Position numbers and translations under genes: made by a program. From JASDSY01 sp041441465 (GTDB lineage: Bacteria > Muiribacteriota > UBA9980): a stretch of DNA of 64,000 nucleotides. The notes beneath the pieces were generated by a model. The model did no database searches. It was given only the letters and a program-made list of their open reading frames with translations, and had not been told where the DNA came from. Below, one piece after another: positions 1 through 8,161 of this stretch (its first letter is position 1; every line of letters starts with the position of its first letter). Where the stretch lies: contig JASDSY010000022.1 of assembly GCA_041441465.1 (NCBI GenBank), positions 124,001 through 188,000 on the forward strand, read 5' to 3'.

Positions 1-1
1 A

Positions 2-1825
2 ACCGGCCTGAGCTCAACCCTTCCGATCGAGGTAATATATGCGGCCGGAAGGTTTCCCGTTGATTTAAACAACATCTTTATCACGTCAAAAAACACCGAT
101 GAAATTTTAAAATCCGCGCATAACATGCTGTCACGTACAATATGCGCCTGGACGCTAGGGGTATTGACCGAAGCGGTATCTCTAAAACTCCCTGAATGCG
201 TGATAGTCACAGAAGGCGACTGCGCACATACAATACCGATGCTGGCGATATTACGAGACAACGGAATCTCGACAATTCCATTTGAATTTCCTATAGACCG
301 CGAATTTTCAAAAATTAAAGCTGAAATATTAAAATTGATAAAGCATTATAAAATTTCAGTATCCGACTGCGAGGCCGTAAAGGAAAAATTCGATAAAACG
401 CGAATGATTTTGAAGGAAATCGACGAACTGACATATAAGGAAAACAAGGTCACGGGATTTGAAAACCATCTTTTTTTAATAAGCGCGTCGGACTTTGAAA
501 CCTCACCTGACGAATTTCATAAAAAGGCATTGAAATTTCTCGGCAGCGCGCGCAAAAGGCAGTCTGAAAAACCCGAATTAAGAATCGGATATACCGGAAT
601 GCCGCCGATATTCTCCAATTTTTATGATTATATTTCATCGCTCGGCTGTGAAATAGTTTTTAACGAAACGCAAAAGCAATTTTCATTGATTGACGGCATA
701 GGGCTTGATATTTTTCACGCTTATCAAAATTATACATATCCTTATACATTTTCGGCGCGGCTTAAAGACATAAAAAAAGCTGTCGAGGAAAGGGAACTCG
801 ACTGCCTGATTCATTATGTCCAGAGCTTTTGTTTCCATCAAATCGAAGATAAAATGCTGCGCGACGGAATAAAAAACATTCCTATATTAACGCTCGAAGG
901 GGACAGGCCTGGAATATTAAATGAAAACGACAAGCTTAAAATTGAAAGTTTCGTTACGAACGTAATAAAATCTAAAAAGAAAAAAAGCGCAGTAACAGAC
1001 AAGAGTAAAAGCATTGCGCAAGTATTCGGCAAATCGCTGAAAAATAAATTAATCGCCGGTATCGACGTCGGTTCAAGAGCCGTAAAAGTCGCATTTTTTA
1101 ACAACGAAAAAATTTCATACCGCGTATTCGACACCATGGATTTCATAATTAAATATATGAGCGGAGACAGTTCCGAAATAAAAAATAATTTTGAATTCGA
1201 TGTTTTCGGTCCAAATGACGGCCCGATCGAATATTATTCAACCGGCTACGGCCGTTACAAAGCGCGGATATTTGACGCGACGCCAATCCCCGAAATACAA
1301 TGCCATGCCGCCGGCGCATGCTATTTAACCGGTCTTAACGACTTTACACTGCTCGATATAGGCGGCCAGGATATGAAAGCAATCGAAGTACGAAGCGGCG
1401 AAGTGCACGGCTTTTCAATGAACGATAAGTGTGCCGCCGGCTCGGGGCGTTATCTCGAAAATATGGCGCGCATCCTTAAAACACCTCTTGAAAAACTCGC
1501 ATCATGTCACGAAAACCCTGTGCCGCTTTCGGTAACCTGCGCAACTTTCGGCGAGACCGAGGTTATTTGCAAACTAATGGAAGGCGTCAACATTGACGAA
1601 ATATTGGCCGGAGTCAATTATACCGTATACGCCAGGGTGGAACCTATGCTCGATAGCCACCGCAGCCATACCGGAACGCTTGTCGTCACATCGGGAATCG
1701 CCTTAAATAAAGCATTCCTGGCAATATTAAAAAAGAATTCCGGGTTCGGACGCATCATTGTACCGGAAAATCCACAACTTGTGGGCGCTATCGGAGCATG
1801 CGTTTACGCTAAAACAATATTATAA
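2..1825 (+). CDS. 2-hydroxyacyl-CoA dehydratase subunit fused to its BadF/HgdC-type activator ATPase (5' end outside window)
   Basis: The frame is open from the first bases of the window, so the start lies upstream; the first ATG at 125 is internal, because the preceding codons encode the family-like stretch IEVIYAAGRFPVDLNNIFI. The first part (to about 1000) resembles the HgdB/FldC-type dehydratase subunit. The second part (about 1045-1820) is a BadF/BcrA/HgdC ATPase with a phosphate-binding GIDVGS motif, a DIGGQD motif and the cysteine motif KCAAGSGR near 1430. A second cysteine lies in CATFGETEV near 1540. In this family two cysteines from a dimer hold one [4Fe-4S] cluster that delivers an ATP-driven electron for dehydration of 2-hydroxyacyl-CoA. 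The oxygen-sensitive chemistry implies anaerobic amino-acid fermentation or a related reductive reaction. The substrate cannot be read from sequence. Translation ends at TAA 1823-1825. Confidence 0.85.
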   Translation, partial: TGLSSTLPIEVIYAAGRFPVDLNNIFITSKNTDEILKSAHNMLSRTICAWTLGVLTEAVSLKLPECVIVTEGDCAHTIPMLAILRDNGISTIPFEFPIDREFSKIKAEILKLIKHYKISVSDCEAVKEKFDKTRMILKEIDELTYKENKVTGFENHLFLISASDFETSPDEFHKKALKFLGSARKRQSEKPELRIGYTGMPPIFSNFYDYISSLGCEIVFNETQKQFSLIDGIGLDIFHAYQNYTYPYTFSARLKDIKKAVEERELDCLIHYVQSFCFHQIEDKMLRDGIKNIPILTLEGDRPGILNENDKLKIESFVTNVIKSKKKKSAVTDKSKSIAQVFGKSLKNKLIAGIDVGSRAVKVAFFNNEKISYRVFDTMDFIIKYMSGDSSEIKNNFEFDVFGPNDGPIEYYSTGYGRYKARIFDATPIPEIQCHAAGACYLTGLNDFTLLDIGGQDMKAIEVRSGEVHGFSMNDKCAAGSGRYLENMARILKTPLEKLASCHENPVPLSVTCATFGETEVICKLMEGVNIDEILAGVNYTVYARVEPMLDSHRSHTGTLVVTSGIALNKAFLAILKKNSGFGRIIVPENPQLVGAIGACVYAKTIL

Positions 1826-2110
1826 TATGAATTAAAATTCGTATTTTTTTCGCAGTCAATAAAGTGTCGCCGGACTTAATCTAATCATACCGCCCGACAG
1901 TAATTTCAACGCCTCCGAAATAAATTCAAACTTCTCTTCAAAAAGCTCATATTCGGTTTTCACATTTTTTTAAAAATGTTATTTGAATGAAAAATCCGAC
2001 TTAAATATGTCAAAAATTACATATTAAATTCTTAAAGTTTAAAATTTCAATAAATTATCATTCCTGCAATCCAGTAAAAACAATCATTAATAATCACGTT
2101 ATCAGGCGAT

Positions 2111-2200
2111 TCTCATTTTGATACCAATGCAAACAACCGGCAATCCTGCTTTATGACATTTAAAAATCTCGTTTTGATACAAATGATTCTCATTTTGAGA
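2111..2200 (+). promoter_or_regulatory. Triplicated TCTCATTTTGA sites, Fur-box-like
   Basis: TCTCATTTTGATACCAATG (2111-2129) recurs as TCTCGTTTTGATACAAATG (2167-2185), matching at 17 of 19 positions. A third core TCTCATTTTGAGA (2188-2200) is itself a hyphenated palindrome. The last two cores are 21 bases apart, about two helical turns. ATGATTCTCATTTTGA in the third copy resembles classical Fur-box sequence, so iron or another metal is a possible signal. That regulator assignment is an inference. Confidence 0.45.
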
Positions 2201-2225
2201 TTTTAACATTATATTCCTCTGATTA

Positions 2226-2258
2226 CATGCCATTTTATACAATTTATAAAATGGCATG
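2226..2258. promoter_or_regulatory. Perfect 14-bp inverted repeat upstream of the 2303 gene
   Basis: CATGCCATTTTATA (2226-2239) and its exact reverse complement (2245-2258) are separated by CAATT. It lies 45 bases before the start codon of the next gene. No T-run follows, so it looks like an operator rather than a terminator. A weak TTACAT-16-TATAAA promoter would run through it. Confidence 0.55.
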
Positions 2259-2302
2259 ACTTTTGTTTTATTATTAATAAAATAAAAAACGGAGGCATGA
2301 AA

Positions 2303-3172
2303 ATGAAAAACATCGAGAACGCAATACAATCAACGAGGCAAGCAAGCACTAAAAAAGGAAGCGCTCAAAGCAGCGAGTTCATTCCGATAGTGGATAAAGT
2401 TTTATATCAGTACGCTGAAATTGACGAAAACGGCATTTTAACCCTTAACGCAGCATGCCTGGATAATTACAATCCTGAAAGTATTTTTATAATCTCAAAA
2501 AAATTACAAGAACATAACTTTTATGTCGACCGAAATTATTTTGAAATATTAGTAGCAGACCCTGTTTTGAAAACACAATACTATCTGCATAACATTTATT
2601 ACATTGAAAATGGCTATATTTATGTCGCGGGAATCACGGCGAAAGCTGGATTCGAAGGTGAAAAACCCCGTTTTTACAAGAATTTAATGCTTACAGCACT
2701 CGCTTTTGACTGGCATTTTAATAAATCTGAAAATAAATTTCATTATGATATAACTCCAATTTTATCCGCAAAATTTAATCCGAATTATTTTTCGCAAACC
2801 CCAATGCTTGAAATAATTAATAAATACAACGACACTAAAAATTTATATTCAAAATTATCTGAAAAAGTAATAAGTTATGACCGGCCGGCCAATTATATGC
2901 AGCGCAAGTTTTTCATGTACGGCGCCGAAACGGTTCAAAATTATTCTTTAAAAATCGATGATTACAAAAAAATAGTAACCTTGATGTCCGGCGCCAAAAA
3001 GGAAACGGAATATGATTCAAAACCCGTTCAAATATCTGATATTGCCGTTAAACAAAAAAACCCGGCATTTAGTTTTAATAAATCAAAAACATTTTCAAAC
3101 TGTTATTTTTCATTTGAAAATTTTTATTTAAGCGGGATGAATGCCGCCATTAATTATTACAATAAATTTTAA
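2303..3172 (+). CDS. Unknown cytoplasmic protein, 289 aa
   Basis: I do not recognise this family. The protein has no signal peptide or membrane segment and is rich in aromatic residues, Asn and Lys. The middle part, with many Tyr and Phe and DPVLKTQYYLHNIYYIENG, suggests an alpha/beta fold, and the C-terminal third has lower complexity. The start is set at ATG 2303 because GGAGG at 2291-2295 is 7 bases upstream; the ATG at 2297 would sit only one base from it. The strongly structured upstream region, with three repeated cores and a 14-bp dyad, suggests tight control. A gap of 68 bases and a fresh extended -10 separate it from the next gene, so it may be a single-gene unit. Confidence 0.7.
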   Translation: MKNIENAIQSTRQASTKKGSAQSSEFIPIVDKVLYQYAEIDENGILTLNAACLDNYNPESIFIISKKLQEHNFYVDRNYFEILVADPVLKTQYYLHNIYYIENGYIYVAGITAKAGFEGEKPRFYKNLMLTALAFDWHFNKSENKFHYDITPILSAKFNPNYFSQTPMLEIINKYNDTKNLYSKLSEKVISYDRPANYMQRKFFMYGAETVQNYSLKIDDYKKIVTLMSGAKKETEYDSKPVQISDIAVKQKNPAFSFNKSKTFSNCYFSFENFYLSGMNAAINYYNKF

Positions 3173-3216
3173 AAGATGTAATAATAAAAAAGTGGAAAAA
3201 ATAATTAGCGGTATGT

Positions 3217-3222
3217 TATAAT
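3217..3222 (+). promoter_or_regulatory. Extended -10 promoter element (TGtTATAAT)
   Basis: TATAAT at 3217-3222 is preceded by TGT, with no good -35 at the right distance. It lies 18 bases before the ATG of the zinc-ribbon gene, giving a very short leader. Confidence 0.45.
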
Positions 3223-3240
3223 CTTTCCGGTGATACATAA

Positions 3241-4212
3241 ATGAAATTTATTAGCTGCCCCTCATGCGGCATGAAAAATATCGATACGCTGAAATATTGC
3301 AAAAGCTGTAATTTTTGTTTAGACGGCGGCATAGAAGCGCGGCCGGGCATCAAATCGAAGGATAATGAAAAACAGGCCATAAAACCAGCCGCGGAAAAAA
3401 TATCCAAGCCGTCCATACATAATAAAGATACTGCTCAGGAATCTAATGCCGGCAAAATATCTGAAAATAAAGAAAACGACTTTTCCGACCTTATTCATTC
3501 CGGTGCAGAAACCATTATTGAAGATACCGAATCCGAAAATATAGAAGTTGTTTCAAAATCAGAAGAGCCAGTCAGTGTCGATACCGGTGCAAATAAAAAT
3601 ACATATTACAAAAGCACTGGCGCCGCGCAGGTTATAAACGTTAACATAATCGAAGAAAAGCAGCCTAAACATTTCTTTAGCGACAATTTTCAAAGAAACG
3701 TACTGCCGAGATTATTACAAATCGCTTTTATTTTTTCGTTTTTACTGTTCGTTTCGGCATGCGCATATGTTTATTCAATAATGGATTTACCTCAATATTA
3801 CGACACTTTTCACATGCGCGTCGAATCGGCAAAAAATTTTTTCGACACAATAACGCAGCTTAATGTTTGCGAAAATGCAAAAAAAAGCGCCAGTTTAAAA
3901 CTGCAATATGACGAGATAAGATTTAATTATTTAAATAAATATTTTAAGTGGAATCTATATGTTTTAAATTCAGAAGAATCTCCAGACGGATCAAAAATAA
4001 TTTTAACAGTCAAAAAGCAGCTAAAAGATACTGAAAAACATACTATTATATTATATTTAAGCAAAAATTTTCAGATGAAAAGAAAAAAGCTAAATTTAAA
4101 GATCACAGAAAACAAAGCTCATCAAATTACAGGCCGTATTATCGATTGGAAACGCGACAACGTAACCAGAAATTTTGAAATTCAGCTTTATAACTGCGAA
4201 GTGCTGGACTAA
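3241..4212 (+). CDS. Zinc-ribbon membrane protein of unknown function
   Basis: The 323-aa protein starts with a four-cysteine zinc ribbon (C6, C9, C20, C23; CX2C-X10-CX2C). An acidic, low-complexity linker of about 120 residues follows, rich in Glu, Lys and Ser. One hydrophobic segment lies near residues 160-182 (IAFIFSFLLFVSACAYVYSI), then a C-terminal domain of about 140 residues that should lie across the membrane. This layout is common in bacterial zinc_ribbon_2-type membrane proteins whose roles are mostly unassigned. GGTGA at 3229-3233 is the likely ribosome binding site. A 139-base gap with its own promoter separates it from hpt, so no functional link is implied. Confidence 0.75.
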   Translation: MKFISCPSCGMKNIDTLKYCKSCNFCLDGGIEARPGIKSKDNEKQAIKPAAEKISKPSIHNKDTAQESNAGKISENKENDFSDLIHSGAETIIEDTESENIEVVSKSEEPVSVDTGANKNTYYKSTGAAQVINVNIIEEKQPKHFFSDNFQRNVLPRLLQIAFIFSFLLFVSACAYVYSIMDLPQYYDTFHMRVESAKNFFDTITQLNVCENAKKSASLKLQYDEIRFNYLNKYFKWNLYVLNSEESPDGSKIILTVKKQLKDTEKHTIILYLSKNFQMKRKKLNLKITENKAHQITGRIIDWKRDNVTRNFEIQLYNCEVLD

Positions 4213-4282
4213 AAACGTTTTTCCCCTTATTATTTTGCCATGAGCATTTATGACAAATTAATAATAAAATAGCATTCCGTTA

Positions 4283-4311
4283 TTTACTTTTACCTAAAAA
4301 TATATTATAAT
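4283..4311 (+). promoter_or_regulatory. Sigma-70 promoter TTTACT-17-TATAAT for hpt
   Basis: TTTACT at 4283-4288 and TATAAT at 4306-4311 have 17-base spacing and end 40 bases before the hpt start codon. Confidence 0.6.
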
Positions 4312-4351
4312 AACCTAATAATAAATATAGTTAAAGTTATCGAGTTATCTG

Positions 4352-4888
4352 ATGAACAAAAAAATAGCCGAATTAAAAATCGAGACATTAATATCCGAAA
4401 CAGATATTAAAAAACGCATAAAAATAATGGCAGATCAAATAAATAATGATTATAAGGATCAGTCTGTTTATTTAATTTGCGTATTAAAAGGCGCATTTGT
4501 ATTTGCAACCGATTTATGCCGCCAGATTACAGTTCCCTGCGAATGCGGATTTATGGCGGTATCAAGTTATGGCAACGCAAAAAAAAGCAGCGGTAAAGTA
4601 AAAATAACAAAAGATTTAGATGAAGATATAGAAAATAAAAATGTAATAATTATAGAAGACATTGTAGACACAGGTATAACTCTTAATTTTCTAAAAGAAT
4701 ATATCAGCACGCGGCAGCCTAAATCATTAAAGATTTGTTCATTATTATCCAAACCGTCATGCCGCAAACTTTCAATAAACATAGATTATATAGGTTTTGA
4801 AATCGAAGATAAATTCGTCATCGGATACGGACTCGACTATGAGCAATATTATCGTAACCTGCCGTATGTGGCAATAGTTAAAAATTAA
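4352..4888 (+). CDS. hpt: Hypoxanthine phosphoribosyltransferase
   Basis: This 178-aa purine salvage enzyme transfers phosphoribose from PRPP to hypoxanthine or guanine, giving IMP or GMP. The length is normal for bacterial Hpt. The PRPP-binding loop VIIIEDIVDTGITL lies at about residues 97-110, with the two acidic residues followed by D-T-G typical of type I phosphoribosyltransferases. LKGAFVFATDL near residue 46 and the conserved MAVSSYGNAKKSSG loop near 70 also fit. FEIEDKFVIGYGLDYEQYYRNLPYVA near the end is the family's C-terminal signature region. The MBL-fold gene follows 16 bases later, so the two are probably co-transcribed. The adenosine deaminase at 43217 could feed the same salvage route. 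Confidence 0.95.
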   Translation: MNKKIAELKIETLISETDIKKRIKIMADQINNDYKDQSVYLICVLKGAFVFATDLCRQITVPCECGFMAVSSYGNAKKSSGKVKITKDLDEDIENKNVIIIEDIVDTGITLNFLKEYISTRQPKSLKICSLLSKPSCRKLSINIDYIGFEIEDKFVIGYGLDYEQYYRNLPYVAIVKN

Positions 4889-4904
4889 TAACAGGAAAAA
4901 ATCA

Positions 4905-5546
4905 ATGAATAAAAATATTTTAATAACACAGGTCGGAAGCCTTCAGACAAATTGTTATATAATCTATTGCGAAAAAACCAAAAAATGCGCAATAATAGAT
5001 CCTGGCGCAGAGTTTGAAAAAATATTGAAAAAAATTAACGCTTTAAATTTAATTCCTGAGTATATACTATTGACACACGCTCATTATGATCATATAGGAA
5101 GCGTAGCCGAATTTTTAAATAAATATAAAGCCCATAATCTTAAACTGGGATGTTATTTATCAGAAGCTGACATTCTAAGGAATCCGGCTTATAACTACTC
5201 AAGTGTTTTACATACTTCCCAAGTATCGTTAACCCCCGCAATTACATTTAAAGACGGCGATATTGTCAATATCGGCGACGAAGTAAAATTGGAAGTCATC
5301 CATACACCGGGACATACGCAGGGCGGCTGCTGTTATAAATATGACGAAAAAGTTATTTTTTCCGGCGACACCTTATTTTTAGAATCAATAGGAAGAACCG
5401 ACTTACAAAGCGGCAGCGCGGAAGAATTGTTCAATTCTATAAAAAATAAACTTTTTAAATTAAACGACAACATTGTAGTTCTGCCGGGCCACGGTCCGCA
5501 CACTACAATCGGCCATGAAAAAGAAAATAATATTTATCTTAAATAG
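4905..5546 (+). CDS. MBL-fold metallo-hydrolase (glyoxalase II / YcbL-like)
   Basis: The 213-aa protein is a complete metallo-beta-lactamase fold. The metal-binding motif THAHYDH lies at about residues 56-62. Later ligands are in HTPGHTQGG near 132 and in SGDTLFLESIGRTD near 150, where the Asp bridges the metals. The last His is in LPGHGPHTTIGHEKENN near the end. The GRTDL stretch is typical of the YcbL/hydroxyacylglutathione-hydrolase-like group, which act on thioesters or related small esters in the cytoplasm; the substrate is not predictable. AGGA about 10 bases upstream serves as ribosome binding site. It follows hpt by 16 bases. The following 183-base gap contains the PBP1A promoter. Confidence 0.85.
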   Translation: MNKNILITQVGSLQTNCYIIYCEKTKKCAIIDPGAEFEKILKKINALNLIPEYILLTHAHYDHIGSVAEFLNKYKAHNLKLGCYLSEADILRNPAYNYSSVLHTSQVSLTPAITFKDGDIVNIGDEVKLEVIHTPGHTQGGCCYKYDEKVIFSGDTLFLESIGRTDLQSGSAEELFNSIKNKLFKLNDNIVVLPGHGPHTTIGHEKENNIYLK

Positions 5547-5702
5547 AAAATAAAATATATTCTCTTCAGTTTTTATTATATTAAGTTGCAGATTTCAAAA
5601 TCTTACAATCGTTTTTTCTTATCATTAACCAAAAAAAACAAATTTTATATTATATTATCCAAATTACTTCCGATAATCAATCGTAGGTATGAGTAGCTTT
5701 GT

Positions 5703-5708
5703 TATAAT
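5703..5708 (+). promoter_or_regulatory. Extended -10 promoter element (TGtTATAAT) for PBP1A
   Basis: TATAAT at 5703-5708 with TGT directly before it lies 21 bases ahead of the ATG. No recognisable -35 is present. The same TGnTATAAT form precedes genes at 3241, 62587 and 63322. Confidence 0.45.
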
Positions 5709-5729
5709 CTCAAAGGAAGTGAATTCTCA

Positions 5730-8030
5730 ATGAAAACAATTGAAGCAAAACCGAAGAAAAAAACTTCGCTTATATTTTCATTTATAAAGTTTTGCTTTTT
5801 TTTCGGACTGACCTTATCAGTCATTATGGTAGGCGTTGTTCTTGGAATCGTCAAAACTTTTTCAGAACAATTGCCGGAAGTCGGTTATCATACTTATAAA
5901 CCTAAATTAAATACAAAAGTTTATGATATCAATAATAATCTTTTAACAGAATTTCATGAAGTTGAAAACCGATCCGAAAAAGTAGCTTTAACAGAAATAA
6001 ATATCAAACTTCAGCAGGCTTTTTTAGCGATCGAGGATGCACGTTTTTATGAACATTTTGGAATTGACTTTGTCCGCATATTCGGTTCTGCGCTCACAAA
6101 CTGGCGTTCCGGCTCATTAAAGCAGGGGGCCTCCACAATCACACAGCAGCTTGCCAGAAACGCGTTTCTCACCCAGGAAAAAACCTTCGCAAGAAAAGTC
6201 AAAGAAATACTCCTTTCGTTTAAAATAGAGCAAAAATTTTCCAAACAGGAAATATTCGAACTTTATTTAAATGAAATATATTTCGGTCATGGAGCGTGGG
6301 GCATCGCTTCGGCTTCACAAATATATTTCGGCAAAAAACCTTCGGAACTATCGCTTTCAGAAGCGGCAATACTTGCGGGTCTTCCCAAAAACCCTACGCG
6401 TTATGATCCTTTTATAAATCCGAAACGCTCGAAAGAAAGACAGATACTGGTTTTAAATAAGATGGTCGACCACAAATTCATAACACCAGAGCAGGCGGCT
6501 AATGCTAAAGATGCTCAAATTCACCTTGCAACCGCCAAAAAAGAAATTGTAAACGCGCCATATTTTGTCGAACATATCAGAACGCAGCTTGTTAACAAAT
6601 TCGGTCCTAAAAAGGTATATACGGAAGGCTTAAAAGTATACACCACTATCGATCCGAAAATGCAAAAAGATGCTGAAACTGCATTTAACAACGCTCAGAT
6701 TTTTAAAGATAATCCGTTAGAAACGAATCCTACAATGCAGGGCGCGCTTATATCGCTTGAACCGCAGACGGGCTATATTAAAGCTATGGTCGGCGGCCGT
6801 TCGTATGAACAGAGCGAATTTAACAGGGCAGTTCAAGCTAAACGCCAGCCTGGTTCGACATTCAAACCTTTTATTTACGCTACAGCGATCGAGATGGGAT
6901 TAAGTCCGAATACGGTAATGGCTGACGAACCGATAGAATTTGTAAATCCATACACCGGCAAGGTATGGCGGCCGGCCAACTATGAAAACCGCTATTACGG
7001 CGATGTCACCTTGAGGACGGCTCTTGAAAAATCATTGAACTCAATAGTAGTAAAGCTTTTGCAAAAAACCGGCATTCCGCGAGTCGTAAGTTTGGCTCAT
7101 AAAATGGGAATAAGAACCAATATCGGCTCTAACCTTTCCATCGCTCTCGGCGCCGTCGAAGTCACTCCTATAGATATGGCCACTGCATACGCTGTTTACG
7201 CAAACAACGGCATTAAAGTTATGCCTGTATCCATATTAAAAATACTCGACAATAATGATAATGTAGTTTATGAACACACATATAAAGGCGAAGAAGTACT
7301 TGACCCTCAAACTGCTTATGTAATGACCGACATGATGAAAGGCGTTATCGAAAGAGGTACCGGTACATCAGCCAAAATAGGGCGCCCGGCAGCTGCAAAA
7401 ACCGGTACGACAAATAATTACATAGACGCATGGTTTATCGGTTTTACTCCAAATCTGGTAACCGCCATTTATATAGGAAATGACGACCGCAAGCCTTTAG
7501 GCAAAGGAAAATCCGGCGGGCGTATAGTCGGCCCGATATGGAAAGAATATATGCTGGCAGCAGTTAAAGATACGCCGATAAGTGATTTTAAAGAACCTAA
7601 AAGCATAATTAAGAAAATGATATGTAAAGAAACAGGCCTTATCGCCTGCGAGACATGCAAAAGTAAATTCGAGCAGGCCTTTAAGCGCGGCAGCGAGCCG
7701 GAATCCATGTGTAATCATGGAAGCAACGATGAAAATATAGACAATTATTTTGAAAAAGATTCAGGCAATTCGCCTAAAAAGACGGTTGCAGAATATACCG
7801 AATCGCCTGACGATATTATAACCGACAGCGGTCCCGAAGTAGTTTCAGAAGATGACGGCAACTTCGATCCGAGCGCGCCGGCTCAGGCTTCAGCCAACAA
7901 GCCATCTGCGGTATCTGCCGAAACGCCAAAATCTGAAACTGATAAGGCTGCGCAAACTGTCGCTTCTAAAACTACGGCAGCCGACAGCGAAGATGACACT
8001 AACGACGAAGTAGACGTCGAAGCAGAATAA
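5730..8030 (+). CDS. ponA: Penicillin-binding protein 1A, bifunctional peptidoglycan glycosyltransferase/transpeptidase
   Basis: The 766-aa class A PBP polymerises and cross-links peptidoglycan at the outer face of the inner membrane. A signal anchor lies at about residues 14-40. The GT51 domain shows the catalytic EDARFYEHFGID (about 101-112) and QGASTITQQLARN. The transpeptidase has the nucleophile motif STFK near 377, SLN near 434 and KTGT near 556. A cysteine-containing segment near 630-665 (MICKETGLIACETCKS) precedes a low-complexity acidic tail rich in Asp, Glu, Ala, Thr and Ser. GGAAG about 10 bases before the ATG is the ribosome binding site. A strong terminator follows at 8066. Confidence 0.95.
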   Translation: MKTIEAKPKKKTSLIFSFIKFCFFFGLTLSVIMVGVVLGIVKTFSEQLPEVGYHTYKPKLNTKVYDINNNLLTEFHEVENRSEKVALTEINIKLQQAFLAIEDARFYEHFGIDFVRIFGSALTNWRSGSLKQGASTITQQLARNAFLTQEKTFARKVKEILLSFKIEQKFSKQEIFELYLNEIYFGHGAWGIASASQIYFGKKPSELSLSEAAILAGLPKNPTRYDPFINPKRSKERQILVLNKMVDHKFITPEQAANAKDAQIHLATAKKEIVNAPYFVEHIRTQLVNKFGPKKVYTEGLKVYTTIDPKMQKDAETAFNNAQIFKDNPLETNPTMQGALISLEPQTGYIKAMVGGRSYEQSEFNRAVQAKRQPGSTFKPFIYATAIEMGLSPNTVMADEPIEFVNPYTGKVWRPANYENRYYGDVTLRTALEKSLNSIVVKLLQKTGIPRVVSLAHKMGIRTNIGSNLSIALGAVEVTPIDMATAYAVYANNGIKVMPVSILKILDNNDNVVYEHTYKGEEVLDPQTAYVMTDMMKGVIERGTGTSAKIGRPAAAKTGTTNNYIDAWFIGFTPNLVTAIYIGNDDRKPLGKGKSGGRIVGPIWKEYMLAAVKDTPISDFKEPKSIIKKMICKETGLIACETCKSKFEQAFKRGSEPESMCNHGSNDENIDNYFEKDSGNSPKKTVAEYTESPDDIITDSGPEVVSEDDGNFDPSAPAQASANKPSAVSAETPKSETDKAAQTVASKTTAADSEDDTNDEVDVEAE

Positions 8031-8065
8031 AATTTTAATAACACAATTTAACAATTCAATAAAAC

Positions 8066-8097
8066 AACAAAAAGGCTCTGATAAGGGCCTTTTTGTT
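8066..8097 (+). terminator. Rho-independent terminator after PBP1A
   Basis: AACAAAAAGGC (8066-8076) pairs perfectly with 8087-8097, with a 10-base loop and a T-run in the 3' arm. Confidence 0.85.
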
Positions 8098-8161
8098 ATA
8101 ACAGCAATTAGTTTTTTTGATAAAATCATCAAACAAATAAATTATTACGAGGTGTAACAAC

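Larger units (their letters stand above)
1826..2302. other. 477-base non-coding stretch
   Basis: There is no convincing gene here. Positions 1856-1963 (- strand) hold a 35-codon frame starting GTG with no ribosome binding site; it could be a gene remnant but I do not call it. The right half is rich in operator-like repeats, listed separately. Confidence 0.6.

Noticed and set aside
1856..1963. 35-codon open frame on the - strand starting at GTG
   Set aside because: No ribosome binding site, very short and no recognisable domain; may be a gene remnant but not supported as a gene.
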